A DNA stretch of 64,000 nt from Variovorax sp. CF313 (GTDB lineage Bacteria > Pseudomonadota > Gammaproteobacteria > Burkholderiales > Burkholderiaceae_C), in NCBI RefSeq assembly GCF_000282635.1, contig NZ_AKIW01000042.1:1-64000 (forward strand), given 5' to 3'. Positions 40,092 through 48,564 of this stretch are shown one piece after another. Both the position numbers and the translations under genes were made by a program. How positions within the stretch are numbered: position 1 is the stretch's first letter; each line of letters begins with the position of its first letter. The notes beneath the pieces are model-generated. The model did no database searches. It saw only the letters and a program-made list of their open reading frames with translations, and had not been told where the DNA came from.

Positions 40092-43079
40092 TCATGCTTT
40101 CTCGATGTTGCAGACAGTGGTCTTGGTCTCTTGCATCATGGTGACGCTGTCGTAGCCGTAGGTCGTGCCGGTGTTGATGGCCTCGCCGCGCACGACGGGC
40201 GCCGCGCCCTTCGGGTAGTAGGCGAGCAGGTCCTGGCCCTGCCAGCGGCCCGAGAAGTGAAAGGGCATGAACACCGTGTCGGGCCCGACGCGCTCGGTCA
40301 CCAGAGCCTGCACGTTGAGCTTGGCGCCGGTGGGCGTGTGCACCCAGACACGCTCGCCGTTGCGGATGTTCTTCTCGGCCGCCACCTTCGGATTGATCTC
40401 GATGAACATCTCCTGCTGCAGTTCGGCCAGCCAGGGGTTGGAGCGTGTTTCCTCGCCGCCGCCCTCGTATTCCACGAGCCGGCCCGAGGTCATGATGTAG
40501 GGGAATTTCTCGGCGATCTTGTCGGCGATGTTCTTCTGCTGGACGGTCTTGTAGAGCGTGGGCAGGCGCCAGAAGGCCATCTTGTCGTCGTGGGTCGGGT
40601 ACTTCGCGGCCAGGTCGGGACGCGTGCCGTAGAGCGGCTCGCGGTGTTGCGGAATGCCATCCGGAAAATTCCACACGACGGCTCGCGCCTTGGCATTGCC
40701 GAAGGGGTGGCAGCCGTGGTTCTTCATGAACACGCGGATCATGCCGCCCGAGCTGTCGGTCTTCCAGTTCTTGCCTTCCGCCTTGGGCTTCTCGGCCTCG
40801 GTGAGCTCGTCCCACCACCCGAGCTTCTTGAGCAACACGTGGTCCAGTTCGGGATAGCCCGTGGTGATGTCGGCGCCGAGCGAGTACGAGCCGTCTTCGG
40901 CCAGAAGGTTCTTGCCATTGCGCTCGACACCGAAGTTCGCGCGGAAGTTGCCGCCCCCATCCATCACGTGCTTGGACGTGTCGTAGAGGTTGGGCGAGCC
41001 GGGATGCTTCAGCTCGGGCGTGCCGTAGCAGGGCCAGGGCAGTCCGAAGTAGTCCCCCGAGATGTCGTAGCCGTTGACCTTGTCCTTGACGGAGCCCTTG
41101 GCCTTGAGCGTGCGCACGTCGAAGGCGGCCATGTTGCGCATGTGCGCCTGCAGCCGCTCGGGGCTCTGGCCCGAGTAGCCGACGGCCCAGCAGGACTTGT
41201 TGATCTCGCGCAGGATGTCGTCCGGCACGGGCTCGTCCATGCCCTTGACCTTCTGCATCTTGTAGTTCTTGCTGAGCTCCTTGCCGAAGCCCAGCCGGTC
41301 GGCGAACTGCTGCATGATCATGTGGTCGCTGCGGCTTTCCCACAGCGGCTCGATCACCTTCTCGCGCCATTGGACCGACCGGTTCGACGCCGTCACCGAT
41401 CCGCTGGTTTCGAACTGCGTGCACGCGGGCAGCAGGTAGACCGCGCGGTTCGCATTGGCGTCTTCGGGCCTGCCCGGCATCGCGGCCATCGCGGCCGTGG
41501 CCGACGGATAGGGGTCGACGACGACGAGCAGATCGAGCTTGTCCATCGCCCGCTTCATCTCGAGGCCGCGGGTCTGCGAGTTGGGCGCATGGCCCCAGTA
41601 GAAGACGCCGCGCAGGTTCGAGTCCTGGTCGATCAGCTCGTTCTTCTCGAGCACGCCGTCGATCCAGCGCGACACCGTGATGCCGGGCTTGCTCATCATC
41701 GCGGGCGATGCGAAGCGGCTCTTGATCCATTCGAAGTCCACGCCCCAGGTGGCGGCGAAGTGCTTCCACGACCCTTCGACCAGGCCGTAGTAGCCCGGCA
41801 GCGAATCGGGGTTCGGGCCGACGTCGGTCGCGCCCTGCACGTTGTCATGCCCGCGGAAGATGTTGGTGCCGCCGCCCGACGTGCCGACGTTGCCGAGCGC
41901 CAGCTGGAGGATGCACGAAGCCCGCACGATGGCATTGCCGATGGTGTGCTGCGTCTGGCCCATGCACCAGACCACGGTGCCGGGGCGGTTCTCGTGCAGC
42001 ATGGTCGCGATCTTCAATACCTGGGCTTCGCCGACGCCGCAGGCCTCTTCGACCTTGTCGGGCGTCCACTTGCTCATGACGTCCGCGCGCACCTCGTCCA
42101 TGCCGTAGACACGGTCGTTGATGTAGCGCTTGTCTTCCCAGCCGTTCTTGAAGATGTGGTGCAGGATGCCGAACAGGAACGCGATGTCCGAGCCCGAGCG
42201 GATGCGCACGTATTCGTGGGCCTTGGCCGCGGTGCGGGTGAAGCGTGGGTCGACCACGATCATCTTGCAGCCGTGTTCCTTGGCGTGCAGCATGTGCAGC
42301 ATGCTCACGGGGTGCGCCTCGGCCGCATTCGAGCCGATGTACATCGCGACCTTCGCGTTGCGCATGTCGTTGTACGAATTGGTCATGGCGCCGTAGCCCC
42401 AAGTATTCGCCACGCCCGCGACCGTGGTCGAGTGGCAGATGCGCGCCTGGTGGTCGCAGTTGTTGCTGCCGAAGAAGCTCACGAACTTGCGCAGCAGGTA
42501 CGCCTGCTCGTTGCTGTGCTTGCTCGAACCGATCCAGTAGATCGCGTCGGGCCCGCTGGCCTTGGTGAGCTCCTTGAGCTTGGCCGTGATTTCGTCGAGC
42601 GCTGTGTCCCAGCTGATGCGCTCGTACTTGCCGTTGACGAGCTTCATCGGGTAGCGCAGGCGATATTCGCCATGGCCGTGTTCGCGCAACGCGGCGCCCT
42701 TGGCGCAGTGGGCGCCGAGGTTGATGGGCGAGTCGAACACGGGTTCCTGCCGGACCCACACGCCGTTCTCGACCACGGCGTCGGACGCGCAGCCGACCGA
42801 GCAGTGCGAGCACACGGTGCGCTTCACCTCGATCTTGCCGGCGCCGATGGCCGCGGGCTTGCCGTCAGCGGCCTTGGCTTTCTGGATCAGCGTGAGCTGG
42901 CTGGCGGCCAGGCCCACACCGACACCGAGGCCGGAGCGCCGCAGGAAGGCGCGCCGGTCCATCGTCGGCAGCGCGTTCGCGAGGCCGCGCCGAAGGCTGT
43001 GGACGAAGGGCGACGCGTGGGTGGACGCGCCGGAGGCAGGTTGACTCGCGGTGCCTGGGGATTTTTTGGTCAGAAGCAC
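40092..43079 (-). CDS. fdhA: Formate dehydrogenase alpha subunit (Mo/W-bis-MGD)
   Basis: A 995-residue catalytic subunit. Twin-arginine signal MDRRAFLRRSGLGVGVGLA at residues 40-58 sends the folded enzyme to the periplasm. The [4Fe-4S] cysteines are Cys90, 93, 97 and 125. The metal ligand is Cys215 in HQARICHSTTVAG, in place of selenocysteine. Active-site histidine follows at 216. It starts with GTG at 43079 behind a GAGGAG site that overlaps the stop of the preceding gene. Expression with tungstate uptake genes and MoeA suggests W or Mo in the active site. It oxidises formate to CO2 and probably feeds the quinone pool. Confidence 0.95.
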   Translation of the reverse strand: MLLTKKSPGTASQPASGASTHASPFVHSLRRGLANALPTMDRRAFLRRSGLGVGVGLAASQLTLIQKAKAADGKPAAIGAGKIEVKRTVCSHCSVGCASDAVVENGVWVRQEPVFDSPINLGAHCAKGAALREHGHGEYRLRYPMKLVNGKYERISWDTALDEITAKLKELTKASGPDAIYWIGSSKHSNEQAYLLRKFVSFFGSNNCDHQARICHSTTVAGVANTWGYGAMTNSYNDMRNAKVAMYIGSNAAEAHPVSMLHMLHAKEHGCKMIVVDPRFTRTAAKAHEYVRIRSGSDIAFLFGILHHIFKNGWEDKRYINDRVYGMDEVRADVMSKWTPDKVEEACGVGEAQVLKIATMLHENRPGTVVWCMGQTQHTIGNAIVRASCILQLALGNVGTSGGGTNIFRGHDNVQGATDVGPNPDSLPGYYGLVEGSWKHFAATWGVDFEWIKSRFASPAMMSKPGITVSRWIDGVLEKNELIDQDSNLRGVFYWGHAPNSQTRGLEMKRAMDKLDLLVVVDPYPSATAAMAAMPGRPEDANANRAVYLLPACTQFETSGSVTASNRSVQWREKVIEPLWESRSDHMIMQQFADRLGFGKELSKNYKMQKVKGMDEPVPDDILREINKSCWAVGYSGQSPERLQAHMRNMAAFDVRTLKAKGSVKDKVNGYDISGDYFGLPWPCYGTPELKHPGSPNLYDTSKHVMDGGGNFRANFGVERNGKNLLAEDGSYSLGADITTGYPELDHVLLKKLGWWDELTEAEKPKAEGKNWKTDSSGGMIRVFMKNHGCHPFGNAKARAVVWNFPDGIPQHREPLYGTRPDLAAKYPTHDDKMAFWRLPTLYKTVQQKNIADKIAEKFPYIMTSGRLVEYEGGGEETRSNPWLAELQQEMFIEINPKVAAEKNIRNGERVWVHTPTGAKLNVQALVTERVGPDTVFMPFHFSGRWQGQDLLAYYPKGAAPVVRGEAINTGTTYGYDSVTMMQETKTTVCNIEKA

Positions 43080-43091
43080 AACAGGTACTCC

Positions 43092-43313
43092 TCAGGCTGA
43101 AGCGGTCGCGTAGTAGCGCTTGACGTGCTCGCTCAGGGAATAGCCGCCGCCGTTTTCAGGCGCGGGTGGCAGGGGGGAGGGGGCGGCGACGGGCGTCTGC
43201 ACCACCTTCGGAAGCGCCGTGACGGCCACTGCGGCGACGCCGGCCGTTGCGGCACCGAGGAAGAATCCCCGACGGGATGCCGGCTCGAGGCCGGTATTTT
43301 TGCTGTCCTGCAT
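43092..43313 (-). CDS. Formate dehydrogenase region TAT-signal protein
   Basis: A 73-residue protein with the twin-arginine signal ASRRGFFLGAATAGVAAVA, and a short C-terminal tail GGGYSLSEHVKRYYATA. It matches the small FDH-region TAT target family (recalled, not checked). It is the first gene of the FDH structural transcript, and its stop overlaps the ribosome site of fdhA. It probably assists export or assembly of the catalytic subunit. Confidence 0.82.
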   Translation of the reverse strand: MQDSKNTGLEPASRRGFFLGAATAGVAAVAVTALPKVVQTPVAAPSPLPPAPENGGGYSLSEHVKRYYATASA

Positions 43314-43370
43314 GCTGACCCCTGGAGTGGCTGGGCCCGACGAGAGAAGAAAACCCGTCCGCCCTTACAA

Positions 43371-43399
43371 ATACTAGACCAGCAGCAACCGGTGAGCAA
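43371..43399 (-). promoter_or_regulatory. Candidate promoter for the FDH structural genes
   Basis: On the minus strand TTGCTC (43399-43394) and TAGTAT (43376-43371) are spaced 17 bp, a fair sigma-70 match, in the 113-bp gap between torD and the TAT gene. This is the largest gap between the accessory and structural genes, so a second promoter here is plausible. Confidence 0.4.
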
Positions 43400-43426
43400 C
43401 CTGAATAGCCCTTGCGTTCCGTTGCC

Positions 43427-44044
43427 TCAGGCCAGCATGTCGAAGGCCTGTGCCTCGACGTCGCCGAACGCGCGCGTGAAGACGGCGAGCGCCGCGTAGA
43501 ACCGCGCCTTCGGATGCTGCGACACGGCCTCGCACAGGGCCGGCAGCCAGGGCTGGATGTGCTTCGAGAAGATGGCCTGCTGCTGCGTGAGGTTGGCGAC
43601 CGCTGCGTCTTCGCCGGCGATCAGGTAGCGCATGACCTCGAACAGGCAGGCGATGTGGTCCTCGGTCTCGCAGGTGGTCTCGGTGCGCGCCAGGCCCAGC
43701 CGGTCGAGGTCGTTGCGCAACTGCACGAGTGGCTTGTCGTTGAGAAAGCCGCTCAGGTAGTGCGAGCCGAAGAGGAAGACCTCGGGCTTGCCGATGCCGC
43801 CGAAGAGCGCGTCGTATTCGTCGTGCGCGGCGGCCGCGCTCGTGTCGCGCGCGATGCCGACCAGCTGGCGCCACGGTTCCTCGAGAAAGGCGCCCGCGGC
43901 CGGCGCCTCGGTGGGCGCCACCTGGAAGGCCTCCAGCAGCCCGGCATCGGGTGCGGCGTACCAGAGCCGCGCCAGCAGGCCGTAGAGCTCCGCCCGGGCC
44001 ACCTCCTCGTCGAGTGCGGAAGAGGCGGGAAAGGTCTGGCTCAT
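43427..44044 (-). CDS. TorD/DmsD-family molecular chaperone
   Basis: A 205-residue helical chaperone. TorD-type features: ARAELYGLLARLWYAAPDAG near residue 17, EYDALFGGIGKPEVFLFGSH near residue 78, and ETTCETEDHIACLFEVMRYL near residue 125. These chaperones bind the twin-arginine signal of molybdoenzymes and hold them until the cofactor is inserted. Start overlaps the upstream polyferredoxin stop by ATGA. Its partner is presumably the adjacent FdhA. Confidence 0.9.
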   Translation of the reverse strand: MSQTFPASSALDEEVARAELYGLLARLWYAAPDAGLLEAFQVAPTEAPAAGAFLEEPWRQLVGIARDTSAAAAHDEYDALFGGIGKPEVFLFGSHYLSGFLNDKPLVQLRNDLDRLGLARTETTCETEDHIACLFEVMRYLIAGEDAAVANLTQQQAIFSKHIQPWLPALCEAVSQHPKARFYAALAVFTRAFGDVEAQAFDMLA

Positions 44045-46155
44045 AGCGGGGCGATCTTCACTTCGTTGGTGGCACTGTAGAGGTCGATGACGCGGCAGTC
44101 GCTGCACATCTTGAGGCGCTCCAGCGCTTCGCCCTGGAACATCGCATGCCCGGCCAGCTTGCCGAGCATGGCCTCGATCGCCTTCTGCGTACCGAAGGGC
44201 TTGCTGCAGCGGATGCAGACCCAGGGCCTGGCCTCGTTCAGAAGCACCTGCTGCTTGCGCTCGGGCGCAGCCAGCAGGCGCGGCAAGAGCGAGACGGCGT
44301 CTTCGGGGCATGTGGTCTCGCACAAGCCGCATTGAACGCAGTTCTTTTCGATGAAGCGCAGCTGCGGTGCGCTCTGGCTGTCCAGCAGCGCGCCCGACGG
44401 GCAGGCGCCGACGCAGGCCAGGCACAGCGTGCACTTGTCCTTGTCGACCGCGATGGCGCCCAGGGGCGATCCTGCCGGCAACCCGAAAGCCAGCGGTGCG
44501 TCGAGCTGCGTCTGCAGGGCGGGCGCCGTGCCCATCAGGTGGTCGAGCGCCATCTCGAGCCGGTCGCGCTTGTCGGCGCCGACGGCGAAGCGGGCGGGGG
44601 TGGCCGGCACGCGCTGCGTGGTCGTGCGCAAGCTGGCCAGCGCGGCATCCAGAACGGCGGGCGAGTCGGCTTCGATCACGCGGAAATGCGTACCGGTGTA
44701 GCCCAGGCCCAACAACAGCGCCTGCGCGATGTCCATCTGCGTCTTGAGTGCCGCGAGGTACTGCGGCGCTTCCTCTCCGGTGCAAAGCACCGCCACCTGC
44801 GAGGCGCCGAAGGCGATCGCGCTCAGCCACAGGTCGATGCCGGTGCTGGCCGCATGAAAGAGGTCCACGGGGATCACCTGCGCCGGCACGCCCTGCGCCT
44901 TGCCGAGCTGCGCCTGTCGGCCGAGTTGCTCGAGCAGCGCCTGGCCGCCTTCCTGGCTGTGCAGCAGCAGCGCGGCGTCGCGGCCGCCCGCCGCTGCATA
45001 GGTGGCGAGCAGCTTGCGCAGCTTGAGCCCCTGGTCGGGCGCGCGCGGGTAGGTGTAGCCCAGCGCGCCCGTCGGGCACACCGTGGTGCAGGCGCCGCAG
45101 CCCACGCACAGGTTCGGGTTGACCACGATGCGCTGGCGTTCCTTGTCGCTGCTCACGGCATGGGCCGAGCACACGTCGACGCAGGCATTGCAGCCGACCA
45201 CCTCGTTGCGGCTGTGCGCGCAGAGCTTCTGCTTGTAGTCGAAGAACTTGGGCTTTTCGAATTCCCCGACCAGTTCGCGCACGCGCAGCAGCGTCTGCAG
45301 GCCCTCGGCATGCGCGACGCCGCCGGACAGGTGGAAGTAGCCCTGCGGCGGCGCGTGCCAGTCGATGAGCGGCGCGGGGCCAAGGTCGAGCACGAGGTCG
45401 AACGCCGCATCGAGCGCCTGGGGCTTGCGGCTGAAATCGATGGCGCCCGCCGCGCTGCAGGCGCGCTCGCAATCGCGGTGCGAGGTGCAGCGCGCGTTGT
45501 CGATCTGGTAGTCCAGCCCGATGGCCTGCTCGGGGCAGGCGACGACGCAGGCGTTGCAGCGGGTACACAGGTCGAGGTCGATCGCGTTGTCGTGCGTCCA
45601 GTGCAGCGTGAAGGCGCCGAGCCAGCCGGTGAGCGAATCGATGCGCCCGGCTATCACCGGCCAGCGGCGCGCCTGTGCGCCGCCGACTGCACCGGGACCC
45701 TGCGCGAGCAAGGTCACGTCGAGCGTGTCGCCGACCAGTGCCGCGGCGCGCTCGGCTTCGTCGAGCGGACCGATGATCAGCAGGCGGCCCTGGCTGGTGT
45801 AGCTCACGGTCGGGACGGGCTCCGGCTCGGGCAGGCTGGCGGCGGCCAGCAGCGCGGCGATTTTCGGCATCGCGCTCTTGGCGTCGCGGCTCCAGCCGCC
45901 CGTCTCGCGGATGTTGACGAAGCGGACCGGCGAGGTCGCGTCGGGCGTCTGCGTGGCGAGTTCGCCGAAGAGCCGTTTTTCCTGGGTGCAGGCGACCACG
46001 ACCTCGTCGCCGGACTGGATGGCGCGCTGGAAGGAAGTCGCCTCGCGGCGGCACAGCGACGAATGCAGCGGAAGCGTTTCAGCCAGTGCCGCGCCGAGGG
46101 TCTTCGGCTCGAGCGGCATCGTCCGGTTGCAGTCGCAAATCAGCGTGGTGGTCAT
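44041..46155 (-). CDS. 4Fe-4S polyferredoxin of the FDH locus
   Basis: A 704-residue soluble iron-sulfur protein. Four complete C-x2-C-x2-C-x3-CP groups are visible: LCTRCNACVVACPEQA, LCVGCGACTTVCPTGA, KCTLCLACVGACPSGA and NCVQCGLCETTCPEDA. Further cysteine groups occur (CDCNRT at the start, CTSHRDCERAC, CNACVDVC, WVCIRCSKP and CSDC). This architecture is known from FDH accessory genes of betaproteobacteria, where electron transfer or cofactor maturation is likely but unproven. Start at 46155 (MTTTLICDC) is preferred to an earlier in-frame ATG at 46212; it overlaps the DUF3306 gene by 77 bp. Confidence 0.88.
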   Translation of the reverse strand: MTTTLICDCNRTMPLEPKTLGAALAETLPLHSSLCRREATSFQRAIQSGDEVVVACTQEKRLFGELATQTPDATSPVRFVNIRETGGWSRDAKSAMPKIAALLAAASLPEPEPVPTVSYTSQGRLLIIGPLDEAERAAALVGDTLDVTLLAQGPGAVGGAQARRWPVIAGRIDSLTGWLGAFTLHWTHDNAIDLDLCTRCNACVVACPEQAIGLDYQIDNARCTSHRDCERACSAAGAIDFSRKPQALDAAFDLVLDLGPAPLIDWHAPPQGYFHLSGGVAHAEGLQTLLRVRELVGEFEKPKFFDYKQKLCAHSRNEVVGCNACVDVCSAHAVSSDKERQRIVVNPNLCVGCGACTTVCPTGALGYTYPRAPDQGLKLRKLLATYAAAGGRDAALLLHSQEGGQALLEQLGRQAQLGKAQGVPAQVIPVDLFHAASTGIDLWLSAIAFGASQVAVLCTGEEAPQYLAALKTQMDIAQALLLGLGYTGTHFRVIEADSPAVLDAALASLRTTTQRVPATPARFAVGADKRDRLEMALDHLMGTAPALQTQLDAPLAFGLPAGSPLGAIAVDKDKCTLCLACVGACPSGALLDSQSAPQLRFIEKNCVQCGLCETTCPEDAVSLLPRLLAAPERKQQVLLNEARPWVCIRCSKPFGTQKAIEAMLGKLAGHAMFQGEALERLKMCSDCRVIDLYSATNEVKIAPL

Positions 46156-46702
46156 CGGTTTCTTGGCTGGCGGGCTGCATTTCGGCAACCGGCGGGCTGG
46201 GAAGCGTTTCACATTCCCTGGACTGTGCCACTTTCGCTGCCTCGGCGTCGTCGGGGGTTTCCGGGGGAGTGTCCTCGGGCGCCTCGTCGAAGAGCTCGAG
46301 GAACTTGGCGCTCGCCATCTGGCGCAGCACGCTCTCGGGCACGGGGGTGGATCGGGAATAGTCGTCGACGTAGGTGTCGAGGCCGTCCATCACGTTGAAA
46401 TGCGGATCGGAAAAGAGCTTGCGCAAGGCCGCGTTCTTGACCTCGGGCGTGACCTCCCTGGCCAGGAAGGGCTTGTAGTCCGACTCGATGCCCAGCTCGT
46501 CCACGTCGGCGAGCGTCAGTGGCGGCGGAGCTTCCTGTTCACCCGCCGGGGGCAGGGCGGCAGCCTCCGCGACGGGGGCGGGTGCCGCCGCTGGCGTCGG
46601 AACAGGTGCCGCTGCCGGCGGGGCCTTCTCTTCCACGGCGGTCTCGGCCGCCCGCACCTCCTGCTTGCGGCGCGACCACCGTCCGAGAAAACCCTCAGAC
46701 AT
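46079..46702 (-). CDS. DUF3306 domain protein
   Basis: A 207-residue protein with the FLGRWSRRKQE start. A long alanine/proline stretch is followed by LTLADVDELGIESDYKPFLA, which is conserved in DUF3306. The domain ends with a short helix near residue 140, then an acidic, probably disordered tail that overlaps the polyferredoxin start by 77 bp. Function is unknown; conserved position next to DUF3305 and FDH genes points to maturation or regulation of the enzyme. Confidence 0.88.
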   Translation of the reverse strand: MSEGFLGRWSRRKQEVRAAETAVEEKAPPAAAPVPTPAAAPAPVAEAAALPPAGEQEAPPPLTLADVDELGIESDYKPFLAREVTPEVKNAALRKLFSDPHFNVMDGLDTYVDDYSRSTPVPESVLRQMASAKFLELFDEAPEDTPPETPDDAEAAKVAQSRECETLPSPPVAEMQPASQETDDHHADLRLQPDDAARAEDPRRGTG

Positions 46703-47279
46703 CGCCAGCGCCCCGCCCGCGCTTCTTCTCGGTCGTCACGCTCGCGGCGTTGCCGAAACGGTCGACCAGCGACCGGAAGCTCTCGGGCCGCCGGCGGCGT
46801 TTGGGTTCGATCACGTAGTGCTCGTCCACGAAGGCGCGCACCCAGTCGACCACCTCTGCAGGTGCCGGAACCTGTTCTACCGTTTCCTGCGCATCGAGCC
46901 AGCGCCCGGCCTCGTAGTAGCTCAGAGTCACCACGACCGGTCGGGGGATGGGCTCGGACGCGAGCGTTGCCTCCTCGTCCATGCGCCACAGCACGAACCA
47001 GCACGGCGTTGGCGTGATCGCGTTGAGGTGGTAGCCCTCGGCCTCGTCGCGGAACAGCTCGACCTTGAAGCCGGGATGCAGCCAGTGCTGCTCGCCGCCG
47101 TCATTGCGCAGCAGGCGCGGCTCGGTGCCGAAGCCGGGCTCGTCGGGCAGCACGCTGTCGAGCGTCCAGCGCCAGGGCTGCCAGTGGCTCGAGGGGCCGT
47201 GCAGGCGCTCGCGGCGCATGACCACCGCGACGTCGAGCGCCGGGCGGCCCTTGGCGGCAGGAGTGTCCGAGGAAGGCAT
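46695..47279 (-). CDS. DUF3305 domain protein
   Basis: A 194-residue protein. The DUF3305 core is ALDVAVVMRRERLHGPSSHW, then WRWTLDSVLPDEPG and HPGFKVELFRDEAEGYHLNA, with WFVLWRMDEE. Starts at 47279 (MPSSDTPAAK), downstream of a longer in-frame opening at 47396 that would overlap fdhD. It is the first gene of the FDH island on this strand and diverges from fdhD across 107 bp. Function unknown; its universal linkage to DUF3306 and FDH genes suggests a joint role. Confidence 0.88.
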   Translation of the reverse strand: MPSSDTPAAKGRPALDVAVVMRRERLHGPSSHWQPWRWTLDSVLPDEPGFGTEPRLLRNDGGEQHWLHPGFKVELFRDEAEGYHLNAITPTPCWFVLWRMDEEATLASEPIPRPVVVTLSYYEAGRWLDAQETVEQVPAPAEVVDWVRAFVDEHYVIEPKRRRRPESFRSLVDRFGNAASVTTEKKRGRGAGDV

Positions 47280-47386
47280 CGAACGAACGATAGCCGATGG
47301 CACGAAAGCCTGCGAGAAGTATCCCCTTCGACGGGAGGCCCGCGGATCCGGCATGTCGCGGCAGTCCGGTGGCGTAGGATTCCTGC

Positions 47387-48298
47387 ATGGCCCCACCTGA
47401 AGACGAAGCGCCGCTGGCCTTTGATGCGGTACAGCTCTCCACGCGTGCCGGCACGCCTCGCCTGAACCAGGCGCGCAGCCCGCTGTTGCGCCGGATCGAG
47501 ATCGTCGACCAGCACGGAGAACGGCGCGACATCGATATTCCGGCGGAGCGGCCGTTGACCGTTTTCGTGGACAAGCGCGAGCTCGTCACGCTGATGACCT
47601 TGGGCGCCTCGCCGGAGCTGCTGGTGTTGGGCTATCTGCTGAATCAGGACCTGATCCAGCGCGCAAGCGACATCGAGAGCATCGATGTCGACTGGAGCGT
47701 GGATGCGGCCGCCGTGAAGTCGCATCGCGGCGTCGCCAGACTCGGGGAGAAGACCGCGCGCCGGGTCGTGACGACAGGTTGCGGACAAGGCACCGTTTTC
47801 GGCGATGCGATGGCCCAGCTCGCCTCCGTCCGCCTGCCGCCGGCGCAATCGGCACGCATCGCCCAAGGCACGCTGCTGCGGATTCTCGAACTGATGAGAT
47901 CGCGCAACAGCGTGCATCGGCACGCAGGGTCGGTGCACGGCTGTGCGCTGTTCCGCGGAACCGACATGCTGGTGTTCGTGGAAGACGTCGGAAGGCACAA
48001 CGCCATTGACACCATCGCAGGGTGGATGGCGGTCCATGGCGTCGACGGTGGCGACAAGGTCTTCTACACGACAGGGCGTCTGACGAGCGAGATGGTGATG
48101 AAGTCGGCCCACATGGGTGTGCCGATCATCGCCTCGCGCAATGGCGTCACCGCGATGGGGCACGAGCTGGCAGGCAAGCTCGGCATGACGCTGTTCGGCC
48201 GAGCCGCCAATCGCCACTTTCTCTGCTACTGCGGGTTCGAGCGCTTCGATGCCGAGCCGCTGCCGCACGACCAGCCGCAGGACAAGACTGCGCAGTAA
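47387..48298 (+). CDS. fdhD: Formate dehydrogenase accessory sulfurtransferase FdhD
   Basis: A 303-residue FdhD. Seen: LTLMTLGASPELLVLGYLLN near residue 65, VTTGCGQGTVFGDAM near residue 126, HAGSVHGCALF near residue 179 and FVEDVGRHNAIDTIAG near residue 197, plus KSAHMGVPIIASRNGVTAMG. FdhD transfers sulfur from a desulfurase to the Mo/W cofactor. E. coli FdhD uses two loop cysteines, C-x2-C; here the loop reads CGQG with one cysteine, a pattern seen in several betaproteobacteria. It diverges from the DUF3305 gene, so one spacer serves both. Confidence 0.95.
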   Translation: MAPPEDEAPLAFDAVQLSTRAGTPRLNQARSPLLRRIEIVDQHGERRDIDIPAERPLTVFVDKRELVTLMTLGASPELLVLGYLLNQDLIQRASDIESIDVDWSVDAAAVKSHRGVARLGEKTARRVVTTGCGQGTVFGDAMAQLASVRLPPAQSARIAQGTLLRILELMRSRNSVHRHAGSVHGCALFRGTDMLVFVEDVGRHNAIDTIAGWMAVHGVDGGDKVFYTTGRLTSEMVMKSAHMGVPIIASRNGVTAMGHELAGKLGMTLFGRAANRHFLCYCGFERFDAEPLPHDQPQDKTAQ

Positions 48299-48564
48299 GT
48301 CATTAGGCCTCCGCCCATCATTCCGATTGCGCGCTGAGCGCCCCTTTCCAGTGCGCGGCGTCGCCCCGGGCACCAGGCGTTATGCCAAATGTCCTGCACG
48401 CTGCGCGAAGCGAAACCCCGGCGAACAGGCAACTCTCCGACAAGACGAGGCGGTGCAGGCCGTACCTGCGCTGCCTTGGCTCGCTGCAGATTGGCACCAA
48501 GCCCTGCGGAAACCGACGTCGTTCCTTGACCATCGTTCCGCCGGCTTCAATCCGAGGGTTGCCG
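48299..48564. other. 266-bp leader of the glucan/trehalose operon
   Basis: The stretch from fdhD to glgB holds no convincing gene. An upstream reading frame in line with glgB (from 48382) has an arginine-rich, non-family composition and is treated as leader, not protein. It contains TTGACC at about 48527, a possible -35 element, but no clear -10. Confidence 0.4.

Noticed and set aside
40092..43079. Selenocysteine in the formate dehydrogenase catalytic subunit
   Set aside because: The ligand position (residue 215) is encoded as cysteine; there is no in-frame UGA in the reading frame.
39549..43100. 1183-codon plus-strand frame over fdhA and fdhB
   Set aside because: Antisense shadow of the formate dehydrogenase subunits; no domain motif, no sensible start.
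48382..48564. Extended N-terminus of glgB from an ATG at 48382
   Set aside because: The residues are rich in arginine and cysteine and unlike any GlgB; the GTG at 48565 gives the normal start.
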